64,000 nt of DNA from Tridacna crocea (lineage: Eukaryota; Mollusca; Bivalvia; Cardiida; Cardiidae). Shown here piece by piece: positions 1 through 12,800 of the stretch (position 1 is its first letter; every line of letters begins with the position of its first letter). The DNA is taken from contig OX031065.1 of assembly GCA_943736015.1 (NCBI GenBank), positions 52,182,992 to 52,246,991 on the forward strand, written 5' to 3'. The position numbers and the translations under genes are program-made. The notes beneath the pieces were generated by a model. It was given only the letters and a program-made list of their open reading frames with translations, was not told the DNA's origin and did not search any database.

Positions 1-98
1 AGAAAATGCTGGTTACCAGCATTTTCTCCTTTTCCTACAATGCTTTCATAAGCTGTCTTTCTCAAGGTTAAAGTTGGGATTGTGTGGTAAAGAGTTAA
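1..98 (+). mobile_element. Family A MITE, right part, cut by window start
   Basis: Starts inside the core hairpin (centre GGTTACC) and ends GGGATTGTGTGGTAAAGAG-TTAA. Confidence 0.8.
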
Positions 99-199
99 AC
101 ATATTCATTTAACATTGATTGAGAAACAGCTTATACTAATCTCTCTTGACTTTGCTATCTGGGAATTACACCAGTACTCGCGCCAAATGTCTGGCTGAA

Positions 200-295
200 T
201 GAATCCCGAGTTGACACCCGCTCCCTGATATTGAACTCAGGACCTTTTGGTTATGAAGATGACACTCTACCTCACAACCATGGACACCACACAAT
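200..295 (-). repeat. Decayed tRNA-like (SINE-derived) sequence
   Basis: On the minus strand a box-A-like GGTTGTGAGGTAGAGTG and a box-B-like GAGTTCAATATC have tRNA spacing. No poly-A tail or duplicated site seen. Confidence 0.3.
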
Positions 296-503
296 TTTAG
301 AATTTTAGCACGGTATTATATTGAAAGTACTAGTAATTCAAATGTGCCTCAAATTATGAGATTTGTCTGTAAAAAAGTGAAGGTAAACACATTGTGAGAA
401 AAAGTGAAAATCCTGGTATTTCAGCTTTCAAAACCAGAATGGTAAAAGGAGAAAATGCTGTTAAACAGCAGTTTTCTCCTTTCCCCAGCCTGTTTTCTGC
501 CCT

Positions 504-713
504 TTAACTCATTACCAGACAACAATATTTTAGGGATGTCCAAATCGGAAGCATTTGCAGACGACAAAATAAAAGTGACTGAAAATTGAAATTTGTTTTG
601 TGAAGGGTAGAAAACATTGTGGGAAAAGGAGAAAATGCTGGTAACCCACAATATTTTCTAAAGGCTTCTATTTCCAGGGCATCAAAAGTAGGGATTGTGT
701 GGTAATGGGTTAA
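504..713 (+). mobile_element. Family A MITE with collapsed core
   Basis: TTAA at both ends and complete long arm. The right half of the hairpin is lost, so GGTAACC runs straight into CCACAAT. Confidence 0.75.
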
Positions 714-819
714 GAAAACCTAAACTAATTAGTATCAATTTCAAATTTGTCATTTGCAGATGCTGTTAATTTGGACGAGTGTTTTATTTCTGGTATTGAA
801 TAGGGTAAGCATACTGTAC

Positions 820-883
820 CTTTCAGTTTGTCAAGTTTCTTGGCTCCATCAACATCCACCTCTTTCCTTATTAGAGGACACAT
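820..883 (-). CDS. LBP/BPI: BPI/LBP exon 6
   Basis: Acceptor CTATATTACAG and donor AAAG|GTACAG bound 64 nt, phase 0 to 1. Encodes MCPLIRKEVDVDGAKKLDKLK. C190 in MCP matches the second Cys of the family disulfide. Last exon found before the left edge. Confidence 0.9.
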
Positions 884-3800
884 CTGTAATATAGCATAGA
901 GCATATGTGTTAGCAGAGAGAACACATCCATAATGTTACACAGTGTAAGTGTGTAACTCTTTACCACATGATCCAGAGGTTTAATGAGCCTGAAAGAGAA
1001 GGGTACTGAAACACTGTGAGAAAAGGAGAAAATGCAGCATTTTCTCCTTTCCCAACAATGTCTTCAAAAGCTGTCTTTCCCAGGGTTGTGAAAACAAGGG
1101 ATTGATTGGTAATGGTTAACTCTTTACCAAACGACAAAATTCTGGACTAGTCTAAATTGAAAGCACTTGCAGACAACAATATAAATGTGACTCAAAAATT
1201 GAATTTTGATTTTGGAAGGGTAGAAAAAGTTGTGGGAACCCCACCACCAGCAATTTCTCCTTTTCCCACAATGTTTTCAAAAGCTTTCCTTCTCAAGGTC
1301 GTTAAAAGCCAGGATTGTGTGGTAAGGAGTTAAACAACATAGGGGAAAGGAGAAACTACTAGTTACAAGCATTTTACTAGCATTTTCTCGCTTGTTTCCT
1401 AAATTTTTCTCTCTTTGGTTCGTTAACCCTTTACCAAACAACCCCTGGTTTTTACGACCCTCAGATAGAAGCCTTTTGAAAACATAGTGGGAAAAGGAGA
1501 AAATGCTGGTAACCAGCATTTTCTCCTTTTCTCACACCATGTTTTCAACCTTTCTGGAAAAAAATCCAATTTTTGAGTGACCTCTAATTTGTCGTCTGCA
1601 AAAGCTTTCAATTTGGACCAGTCTAAAATTTTGTCGTTAGGTAAAGAGTTAAAAGATGGGATTGTATGGTATAGGGTAAATTCTTCACCAAACAGTCCGT
1701 GCTTTCATAACCCCAAGAGTCAATACCTTTTCTGAGTTTTCTCATAATGTTTTCAAAAGCTTTCTCATGTTCGATAAATTGATTGTATGGTAAAGTGTAA
1801 ACTCTTCGTCAAATAGTCCTGTGGTAAAACAAACTTGCATTTTCTACCCTTCTCTAAAATTAAATCATATCATGTTAGAGACTTTCTATTTGTTGTTGCT
1901 TCCATCCCATTTTTCATCGACATACTCCTTATATAGTGTTGCAAACCCCTAGAGCTCCCTACAACACTTGAAACCTGAGGCCTGCTGGTTCAAATCACCT
2001 GATTGGCCAATTTCCTTCGAGGCTTTTGTGATAGTAAATGCGAAATGATTCACTCATCTCTCACCACTGATCATTAAATCAACGATCGTTATGTGGAAAA
2101 GCAACAAGTGGCTCTAAATGAATATTGTGCACGGTACTGTCAAAAGAAAGTCAAGGAACTGGCCACTGTAATAACTCAGTAATAATGCTGAAAATGGCTT
2201 TAAACACCTTACTAACAAGCAATAGTGGTTGAGTCACAAATTTTTTTGTGTTGTAAAAGAGTTAACCCTTTACCACACAATCTTGAGTTTTAGTGTCCCT
2301 GATTGAAAAGGCTGTAGAAAACCTTGTGGGAGAAGGAGAAAATGTCTGTAACCAACATTTTCTCCTTTTTCCAGTCTGTTTTTATACCTTTTTCACATAA
2401 AAAAGTTTCATTTGTGCAACATTCGACTCTTGACCAAAGGACAAAATTTTCGACTGGTTGAAATTGAAAGCACTTACAGACCATGCGCACAAAATAAACC
2501 TAACTCAAAAATTGAAATTTGTTTCCAGCAGGGTAGAAAACATTGTGGGAAAAGGAGAAAATGCTGGTAACCAGCATTTTCTCCTTTTCCCACATTGTTT
2601 TCAAAAGTGTTCTATCTCAGGGTCGTAAAAACAAGGGATTATTTGGTAAAGGGTCAAATTGATGTTTGCATAATTTTTTGCTTTCGATTTGAGCAAGTCC
2701 AAAAGATATAGAAAAATACCTGTTTATTCAGGAGACCTTTGAGGGACTTTCCTATTGGTCCTCAAAGAAGATTCAATTTGAGCAAGTCCAAAAGATATAG
2801 AAAAATACCTGTTTATTCAGGAGACCTTTGAGGGACTTTCCTATTGGTCCTCGAAGAAGATTCAATTTGAGCAAGTCCAAAAGAGAAAGAAAAATACCTG
2901 TTTATTTAGGAGACCTTTGAGGGACTTTCCTATTGGTCCTCGAAGGAGATTCAACAGAAATGCAAGACCCCCATGAAACTTTATATTCACACTATCTATA
3001 CTGCTGCCACAATTTGTAGTGGCAACCTTTGGACGACCATTCCCATCAGCACCTGTGGAAAAAAAAATAGGAAAAATTTCATTAACTCTATCCCAAACAA
3101 CAAAATCTAACACTGATCAAAATTGAAAGCATTTATAGACGAATGATTAGCCCTTTACTAGATAACAAAATTTAAGCCCATTTCAAATTGAAAGCATTTG
3201 CAGACGACAATTACAATGTGGTTCAAATGTTGCAACTGTTTATTGATAGGATAGAAAACATCGTGGGAAAAGGAGAAAATGCTAGTTACCAGCATTTTCT
3301 CCTTTTCTCTTAAGGTTTTCAAGTGTTGCTTACAAGGGTCATCAAAAGTCGTCATTGTAAAGTGATAATGTTGCTTGAATGACTGCACTTTTCTATAATA
3401 GTAACCAGTATTTTCTCATTTTCCCAAAATTTTTTTTCAAAAGCATTTTCTCTGAGGGTCATTAAAACTTAAAACTTAGGATTGTTCCTAATTCTGTGTG
3501 TGTGTGTGTGTTTTTTTTGTTTAAATTTCTGCAAATTTTATTTCTGTGATGTCCAGTGGCAGCGTTTTTGGTATTTGATATCTGGGGGAGTTGAATTGCA
3601 AGAATTATAGTTGACAACAATCTAATTTCATTTCATTTCAGCAATTAACAAATATCAGATAGATATCCACATCTGGTGCTGAAATACTACCCTACTGAAG
3701 ATTTACCCGTCACCAAACGACAAATATTTACACTGGTCCAAATTGAAAGCACTTGAAGACAACAAAATATACATGTACATAACTCAAAAGTTGAAATTTG

Positions 3801-6800
3801 TTTCTGGCAGAAAATATTGTGGGAAAAGGAGAAAATGCTGGTATCAAAAGGCTTCAACAGTAATGCATCCAGAAACTTCAAATTGTGGGGCACATACCCC
3901 CTAAATCTAGCAAAAAGGGGGCACTTTAATCCAAAAATGGAGCATCTGATTTTTTTTCTTTTTAAGAAAATGAAAGGAATGATTAGTTAGATAAAGGCTT
4001 GCTACAATAAATGTAAGATCTGCATTTTTTTCTAATGGATCACACAATGATTCAACTCATACTAACAGCAATGTTACCACTAGCTTTTTATTTTAAGGGT
4101 ACACTTACTACCCTGAGCTGTAAATCTGGGTTTACATTTTTATATAAGAGACTATGACAATTTGGTTCCTAAATGGACGTAACGCAATCACTATTGATGG
4201 TTTGCAGCAAAAATAGCCAATTTAATTAAGATATTTGTGTAAATTTTCTGTTTAAAGTCAATTAAAAGCTGAAATAAAAAAGTCTGAAGTGACTGATCGG
4301 ATAATATTAAACAGACATTTATTTGTGTCATGGGTTTTCGTGTGTTTTCCACCGATCAATTTTCATGTCTTTTAATTTGTAAGTAAGTTTTTCCGCACGG
4401 TTTGACACAAATTGTAAATAAGGGTAACAACCAACTTCAAAAACTGTCATTTTACACAAGATAAGCGAATAATGGTTTTTTCCATGCGTTCTCTTACCTG
4501 AGGTCTCGCATGTAATTTATGCCCAACTAAGGCCAACTGCTTTTCCAGCATGTAAAGAACGCATAATTCTTTTTCTAACAAACAGGTGATAAGTCATTTT
4601 CTTTTTAAAACAGCCTCATCATTTTCAGTCGTATCTTCTATAGCTATTACATGGCTTCATGAAAAAATCAAGCAGTGAAATTTCTGTCACCATTTCCGTC
4701 GAAGACTCATGGAAACTGATTACTAAAACTTTTATCCAATCGAATTCATGGCATATTTAGCACCTTTCTAATTTATGATGTCATTGAAAAACGTCATGAG
4801 GACTTGGGAAATCAAGCGACCTTTTAACAGGTAAATGTTGTTTCCCTTATACTGGCTAATTCGTAGTTTTTGGACGGAATAGTTTTCGAGACAGTGTTAG
4901 ATTTTCGGCACTACGCAATGTGCTTTTAATACTGCGTGCATTACAGTAAAAATGCCGCATTTTGTGCGCATAGTTTTTAGACTTTGAGGGCATTCTTGGA
5001 AATAAGCGGCAATGCCACAGGCTGGATGCATCACTGGATGGCTTCTATCTCATGATCAAAATTTGTTGCTTGAAATATAGAAAACATTGCGAGAAAAGAA
5101 GAAAATGCTGGTTACCAGCATTTTCTCCTTTTCCCATAATGTTTCTAAAAGGCTTCTATCTCATGAGTGTAAAATCCAGGGACTGTTTGGTAAAGGGTTT
5201 ATGGTCTTAAAATACACTATGTTTGTGATCCTCTTTGTTGGTCGTTCTCATTCAGGTGAGCATGAAAAAAACACAGGTAGATTGATGCATGTGTGACTGA
5301 ATCACCCTATGAGGCAAGCAACTCTTGCCTGTGCCTAGTAGAGCTAAGAAATCTTACCAATGCTGAACTCCAAATCAAAAGTCACACCTGAGATTGTGGC
5401 ATCAAACTTTCCGCTAGTTTTAAAAAACCTGTAAAAAGATATACAACTACAAATTAACCTTTTAGCAAACGATTCTTTCGTTATTAATCATATACGTGTA
5501 CCTAACAAACCCTGGTCTTAAAGACCCAGATGAAGCCTTCTAAAAACAATGCGGCAGAAGGAGAAAATGCTGGTAACCAGCATCTTCTCCTTTTCCCACA
5601 ATGCCTTCTCCTTTTCCGAAAGTCAAGTTTCAATTTTTGAGTCATGTTTATTTTGTCGTTTGCAAATGCTTTCAGTTTGGACTAGTCTAAAATTTTGTCA
5701 TTCGGTAAATAGTTAATTAACCCTGAGGAAGAAAACATTAGAAAACATTGAAGGAAACCAGTATTCTGTCTCTTTCCCTATAAATGAGCCATAGTCTTAC
5801 AAAAGAGAGTTTAACTTACCAAACGACAAAACTTTAAGAGTTGTCCAAATTGAAAGCATTTGCAGACAACAAATTAAACATGACTCAAAAATTTGTTTTG
5901 GGAAGGGTAGAAAACATTGTAGGAAAAGGAGAAAATGCTGGTTACCAGCATTTTCTCCTTTTCCTACATTTTTTTCAAATGGCTTCTTTCTCAGGGTCTT
6001 TAAAAGTCAGAATTGTGTGGTAGAGGGTTTAACCCTTTCCCAGACGACAAACTTTTGGACTGGACCAAATTGAAAGCATTTGCAGACGACAAATCATCTC
6101 TTGCTGACAAGATTATTTCTGTCTATGATAGGGTAGAAAACATTGTGGGAAAAGGAGAAAATGCTGGTAACCAGCATTTTCTCCTTTTCCCACAATGTTT
6201 TCAAAAGGCTACTATGCTAGACCAGTAAAAACCAGGGATTGTTTGGGAAAGGGTTAATGCAATCTTTATCGTCACAACATCATTATGGATCAGTAAAACC
6301 CATACTGTCTAAAATTCACAAAATTCTGCCGATGCTTATCAAACTGAAGTCCATACTCAACGGTTACTACCGGTAAGTTTTTGCTCAAACTGTAAAGTCT
6401 CGTTTGTGTTAACCCTTTACCCCATAAGGCATTTCTATGGTATCTGTAATTGACCCTTAATAACAGCAAGGATGAAGCCATTTCTTATGTGTATATGATA
6501 CCTTTTGATAGTGTAGAAAACATTGTGACAAAAGGTGAAATTGCTCATCATGAGCAATTTCACCTTTTTTCCACAATGTTTTCCAAAGGCTCCTACAAGC
6601 AATGCGTTGAAATGAGTATCTATGGAGTAAAGGGTTAAAAACAGTCTCAAAATGTGAGATGAAAGCATTGTTTTAATTCTTTACCAAACAACATAATTTC
6701 AGGCTTGTCTAAAATGAAAACATTTGCAGAAGACAAAATAAACATGGCTCAAAAATTAAAACTTGAGTTTGGAAGAGTAGAAGACATTGTGGGAAAAGGA

Positions 6801-9800
6801 GAAGATGCTGGTTACCAGCACTTTTTCCTTTTCCCAAGGTGTTTTTAGAAGGCTTCATCTGGGGCTATAAAACCAAGGCTTGTTTTCTAAATGTTACTAC
6901 ACATAGCTTTCAGTTTTGAAATATAGCTTTTCTTAGATTTGACATGGTGACCTACTTATCAACCTGACATGACCTAATTTCAAACTCATCAGAGATATTA
7001 TCAAGACACACTGTATGCATGAGTAGAAGGGCTGAAAATGTGGCCTCTAGAGTGCACAAAAGTTTTTATAGCATTTGAAATTGATGCTGTGACTTGGCTT
7101 TTGCCCTGACATGACCTAATTTTTAACTCGCCCTAGATATTTATCAATGCAATCTGACTAGTTTTCATAAGTATCTGACTGAAAATGTGGCCTCTAGAGT
7201 GCACACAAGATAACTGTTGACTCTCAGACATCAAACAATGCACAAGTGGCACTGCACAATCCCAAAAGATCACCTTGAAAACTTTATGCTCAGGCAAGCC
7301 TAATAATAATGGTAATGTTATTCAAACTTCCTTACCAAACAAATCAAATTTCAAAACAAAACTGAAAGTATTTGCAGGTAGCAAATTCAGTATTGCCCCA
7401 ATGATTTGATATCCCTTTGAAAGGCTGATAACATAGTGGGAAAAGGAGAAAATGCTAATAAGCAGCATTTTCTACTTTTCCCACAATTTCTAATCAAAAG
7501 CCTTCTTCCTTTAATGGCCGTTAACTTTTTTGTGTTACCACACGACAAAATTCTATATCTGTCCAAATTCAAAGCATTTGCAGACTACATTTGAGATGCT
7601 GCTTGAATGGTGGAATTGGTCCTAGGGCAGAAAACATTGTGGGAAAAGAAGAAAATGCTGGTTACCAGCATTTTCTCCTTTTCCTACAACGTTTTCAAAA
7701 GGCTTTTTCTCAAGGTCGTTAAAAGTAAGGATTTTGTGGTAAAGGGTTAAACACATGACTGTGGATTGAGGACATTAATTCATACGAAACTTGTCATTCT
7801 GCTTATAATTTTTTTGTAACCAAGTAATCTTTCAAGTGTCAACCTTTCATTTCCTGATGATTTGAGTTTGGTTGTGTTTTTTTTCTTCACAATTTTATTC
7901 CTTGACTGTGAATTATTCTGTGTCATTAGCCCTAACATAAGAGACTTTTGAAAAATAGTTATTTCCATTTCAAAAAAAAAATTCTACTCTTTCAAAGGCA
8001 ATTTCATCATGAGTCGCATTTAGTTTGTCGTTTGCAAATGCTTTCAAGTTGTCTGGTAAAGATTTAACTCTTTCCCAAACAACAATCTGTAGACTCTTCA
8101 AAAGTGAAAGGTTCTGCAGGCAACAATTTCGATAGTGACACAAATAGACTGAAGTACTGTACAAGAAAAAGTTGATGCAAAGCATCAAAGTCGCCGCAAA
8201 AAAATTTGTTTAATGCTTCAAGAAAGCCAGGGCAAGTAAGTAAATGTCAGTTTTCATCAGCAGATTTTTTAACACATTATGAAATTATGTGAATAGTAAT
8301 CAAAACTTGTCTTCTTTTACAGTATCTAATACCCTAGCACAGCACCCTCTTAGCTCTTTTCGAAACGACAAATATCAGACTCTTCCAAATTCAAAGAGTT
8401 GGCAGATGACAATTTAAAAAGCTGCAAAAATGGTGGAAAATTCGCTAGTAGTGGGGGAAAAGTATTTAATAAAGAAGAAATTGCTTATAACGAGCAATTT
8501 CTCCTTATCCAACATGTTTTGACAAAAGAATTTGATAGCACACATGTGATAATCCGTGTTTGTTTGGGAAAGTGGTGAAAGCAGGGCTAAGTTACTAAAA
8601 TGTTGCTGTCCTAGGAAAGTATGATTCAAGAGGACGTAAGTTTGCAAGGCATACTTTCAATTTAAGCAAGTCTAAGACTATAGTGTTTGGTGAACAGTCT
8701 TCATAAAGAATCATGGTTTTGCATCGCGCTTTATCATTATGAACAACACAGCGAAAAAGTGGCCTCTCTCCAGATTTTTTGCACAAATTAAATTTATGCA
8801 GAGCTCGTTGAGAAATAAACAAAGGAGTTCTAAACTATCTTTGTTGTAAAAACTCAACTTAGAAATAAGTAACCAATAATGGTCAGATACAATCATAACC
8901 ATCATACCCGTTCTTAGGCGGAATTTAGCACAATTTCAGCAATGCACAATTTTAGCAGTGGTCATTCAACAAAAAAAACACAAATAGTAGGAAAAACTAT
9001 CTACAAAATAATCAAAATGATTATTAAACCTGTGTACGAAGGTTGTACGAAACGACCAACTGGGTACGAAATGACCAAAATTGAAAGTATAAGTAGGTAC
9101 GAAATGACCAAAATCATACGAAATGACCTAGGTACGAAATTAACTACTTATACTTTCAATTTTGGTCATTGGGTGGGTCGGTGGCCTAGTGGTTAACACG
9201 TTGGACTACCAATCCGAAGGTCTGGGGTTCGAATCCCGGTCTGGTAGGATGTTTTCAGAGACACTTCGTGTCTCCCACCCAACAAGAGGTGAACTGGTTA
9301 GAAACCCAGAGGTAGCCTCGCATGTATCGGTGCTATACACTGAGCATGTAAAAGAACCAAGGAAATCTATTCGAAAAAGAGCTAGGGTCTGGTACCCGGA
9401 TTTCTTTGTATCCGATTCTTTCTCTCTACTCAGATATGCGTATATAATAATAACATAGCACATGTACATAAATGTCACAAAAAAAAAAGGTGGAGGATAA
9501 ATGTTACATTACTAACTAATAAAAACCCTTCTCATTCGCGAGAAGAATATCCTTCAAAAAGCTAGTGCTAGTGTGGGAAATTACCTGAGACAACAACAAC
9601 AACAAGCTACGAAATGACTGGAAACCTGTACAGCCTTGACCAATGGAAACAAGGCATTTATGTGGACGAGTCCATTTCTCACGAATAGTGACAATAAAAG
9701 AAATAATTAGGCGGTTTTTTGATGTTGTAAGTATTAATAGAACAAAAATAGTATCGTATTGCAATTTCGTAGTTTAAGAATGAATTAAAAAGCCAGTTTA

Positions 9801-12800
9801 AGGCGAAGTAACGTTAGAAAGATTCCTTGTTAACCTAACACCCCTATAAAAACGAAATTCCCACTATCCATGTCCTAACTCGAAAAACTATTAAAAATAT
9901 AGTCGCGCGCTTCTGCGCGGCGACTAATGAGGGAAGAAAAAATCCTTGGAAAAGGAGAAAATGGTGGTCACCAAAATTTTCTCCATTTCCTGAAATGTTT
10001 TCAAAGTCTCTAGAAACAGGATTGTTAAATTTCGGGATAGTGCGGTAACTCATTGCCAAACGACAATATTGTAGGCTTGTCCAAATTGAAAGCATTTGCA
10101 GATGACAAAAAAAAAAAAAAAAAAAATACAGAAAATCTGAAATTTGTTTTGTGAAGGGAAGAAAACACTCTGAGAAAAGGAGAAAATGGTGGTTTCCAGC
10201 ATTTTCTCCTATTCCCACAATATTTTCTAAAGGCTTCTTTCTCAGGGTCGTCAAAAGTAGTGACTGTGTGGTAATGGGTTAAAGAAGGGAGGAGATCATG
10301 TAGCCGTGAAAAACTAATAACTTGTTGACACAGTATTGTTTTCCTTTTAACTCTTTACCACACAATAAAGACTTTTAACAACCCCTAGAAAGAAGCCATC
10401 AGAAAACATTTTGTGAAAAGAAGAAAATGCTGGTTACCAGCATTTTCTCCTTTTCCCATGATGTTTTCTATCCTATCATAGACAAATTCCATAATTTAAG
10501 CCACTTTGAAAATGTCGTCTGCCAATTCTTTCAATTTGGACAGGTCTAAAATTTTGTTATTTGGTAAATCATCAAGTAAATGGGAGACAAGATGTAGGGA
10601 TGGAGTGTTGGCCTCCTACAAGAGAGGTTCTAGGTTCAAGTCTTGTAATAAGCTAGATCAACCTTTGAAACTTTCTACATTATTGGCATGGTACTAGTTA
10701 ACATTTCACAAAATAACAAAATTATACACTAGACTAACTTAAAAATATGTGCAGATGTTATATTGAATATGACTCAAATGCTGGAATATTTCTTTGGAAG
10801 GCTAGAAAATATTGAGGAACAAGAGGGCCATGATGGCCCTGTATCACTCAACTGGCTTTTTAACCCTTTACTGCACAAATTATAGAGTTCATGACCCTGA
10901 AAAAGAGCTCTTTTGAAAACAATGAACACTGTCAATACAAGCAGGCAATACAAGCAGGTTTATTCATTGGCATAAAAGGTAAAGTTCTTGGAAAAAAAAT
11001 GAATGACAGAAACCTTACTTTGAATTTGAAATCCCTCTCATGTGAGCATAATTATTAACACCAAAATGAAAAATCAATCTTTCTGAAAACAGAACATTTT
11101 TTATCAAAAACCTTAAATATCTGGCACTAATCATGTAATCACTGCAGTTTGATACTCAAGGGAGGTAAATAGTAACAAACTTTATCCTTTATAACAAGAG
11201 TTATCTTCCTTGATTAATGTTTTAATTGAAGTGACTACATACGGAAGCCTATGTTAAACTTGTGTTCCCTGGAATGGAGCCAATTTTTACCCCAGGTCTA
11301 TAACATGAAGATACATGTTAACGGTCTATTAGATAAAGCTACATGCCAAATTCAGTAGACCTGAGCCTTTTAGTTTCAGGACAGAAAAAAGTTTTGTTGA
11401 ATATAATTCTTTTAAGAAATTCTGAAGAGGACCACGGCAGGATTATTTCCGTGAAGTTTCATCAAATTTGGATGGGTAGTTTCAGAGAAGAAACTGCTTT
11501 AAATAAAACACATGCACGGATGGAAGCACGACAGACACCAGGCCATGACATAAGCCCGCTGGCCTACGGCCTACGGCCAGTGGAGCTAAAAAGGAGAAAA
11601 TTCTGGTTTACCAGCTTCCATGAAGCAAACATCTTCAGTGATTCATGTAAGTTGTAAAATTTGATTCAATGTTATATGAATACATAGCTCCAGATAGACA
11701 GAGTGACTTTAATTTCAAAATTGAAAATATGAATTATTCTCCACTAAACCCTTATGTTGTGGTTACTCATTAGAATTGCCTCATCGAGACAAATCTAATG
11801 AGTACCAACAGCAAAAGGTTTCAAAGGGAAATAATGGATTTAGAATACTATCACTCCCTCTAATTTAGATCTCCGTAAATAGGTTTAAGCCTCTACCACA
11901 CGATCCCGACTTTTGAAATCCCTGAGAAAAAAACCTTTTAGAAAACATTGTGGGAAAAGGAGAAAATGCTGGTAACCAGCATTTTCTCCTTTTCCCACAA
12001 TGTTTTCTACCCTTCCTGAAACAAATTTCAATTTTTCAGTTACATTTTTTTTTTGTTGTCTGCGCTTGCTTTCAACTTAGACTAGTCTGAATTTCATTGT
12101 TTGATTAACCTTTTAACTAAATCAAGCAAACTGATTGAAAGCTACTTTATCTAGACACAACTTAATCACAAACTTTTACTGCTGACCTGAAAAGTGACAT
12201 TCAATCTTCTAAATATAGTATATACAACTTACCCTTTCTTGAAAGAAAAATCCGCATGGACACTCAAACTGGCCCCAGAGGCCTTCCATGTCAGTCCTTT
12301 ACCAGCGGCTGTGCTGATATCACTGCTAGGTGGATTAAATGAGGTCACATGGATACTGTAATTTAAACAGGAATAAGTCCAGATTCTTTGATTTTTTTTT
12401 TTGTCTGAACAGTGCTCTGAAGAAAGAGGGTTTAGAATCATCATAATGCATTTTACCTTAAAAGTTATTGCATTATGTGGTGTAATTTTGTTTAATCCTT
12501 TACCACACAATCCTGACTTTTGATGACCCTGAGAAAGAATCAACTTGAAAACTTTGTGGGAAAAGGAGAAAATGCTGGTAACCAGCATTTTCTCCTTTTC
12601 CCACAATGTTTTCTCTCCTCTTCTATACACACTTTCAATCACTTTTATTTTGACATCTGCAAATGCTTTTAATTTGGACCAGTCTAAAATTTTGTCATTT
12701 GGTAAATGGTTAAAAGCCAGCTGATTCATGATGTAGAGCTTTCCTTTACCATGGTGAAATATTACTCATAGTAAAAAGCTTCAAACCATGCCAGCTTGCA

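Larger units (their letters stand above)
8165..9927 (+). mobile_element. Composite element E, copy 1 (1.76 kb)
   Basis: Matched over most of its length by an inverted copy at 23856-25172. Left end GCATCAAAGTCGCCGC, right end the GC hairpin GCGCGCTTCTGCGCGGCGACT. Inside are a decayed family C MITE (8336-8583), an array of TACGAAATGACC motifs (9033-9140) and an insertion of about 460 bp (about 9145-9605) absent from copy 2 that contains a SINE. No transposase reading frame was recognised, so it is non-autonomous. Confidence 0.75.

Noticed and set aside
421..651. Many frames containing phrases like MLVTSIFSFSHNVF or VENIVGKGENAGNQHFLLF
   Set aside because: These are translations of the MITE hairpin in its frames, not a protein family.
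9176..9245. Possible functional tRNA genes (also 44815-44880, 45135-45200, 59360-59432)
   Set aside because: Box A and B are present, but the folds are imperfect and each is joined to a repeated SINE-like body.
9162..9478. Overlapping frames of 98 and 90 codons on both strands
   Set aside because: They cover a tRNA-derived SINE.
9844..10254. 136-codon open frame, minus strand
   Set aside because: Made of two MITE copies and an A-tract; the peptide phrases recur in every MITE of this orientation.
11343..11657. 104-codon open frame
   Set aside because: Lies inside a dispersed element; no domain and no splice context.
12229..12729. 166-codon open frame on the minus strand
   Set aside because: Only its last part (12233-12355) is real, as BPI/LBP exon 3. 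The rest reads through a family A MITE.
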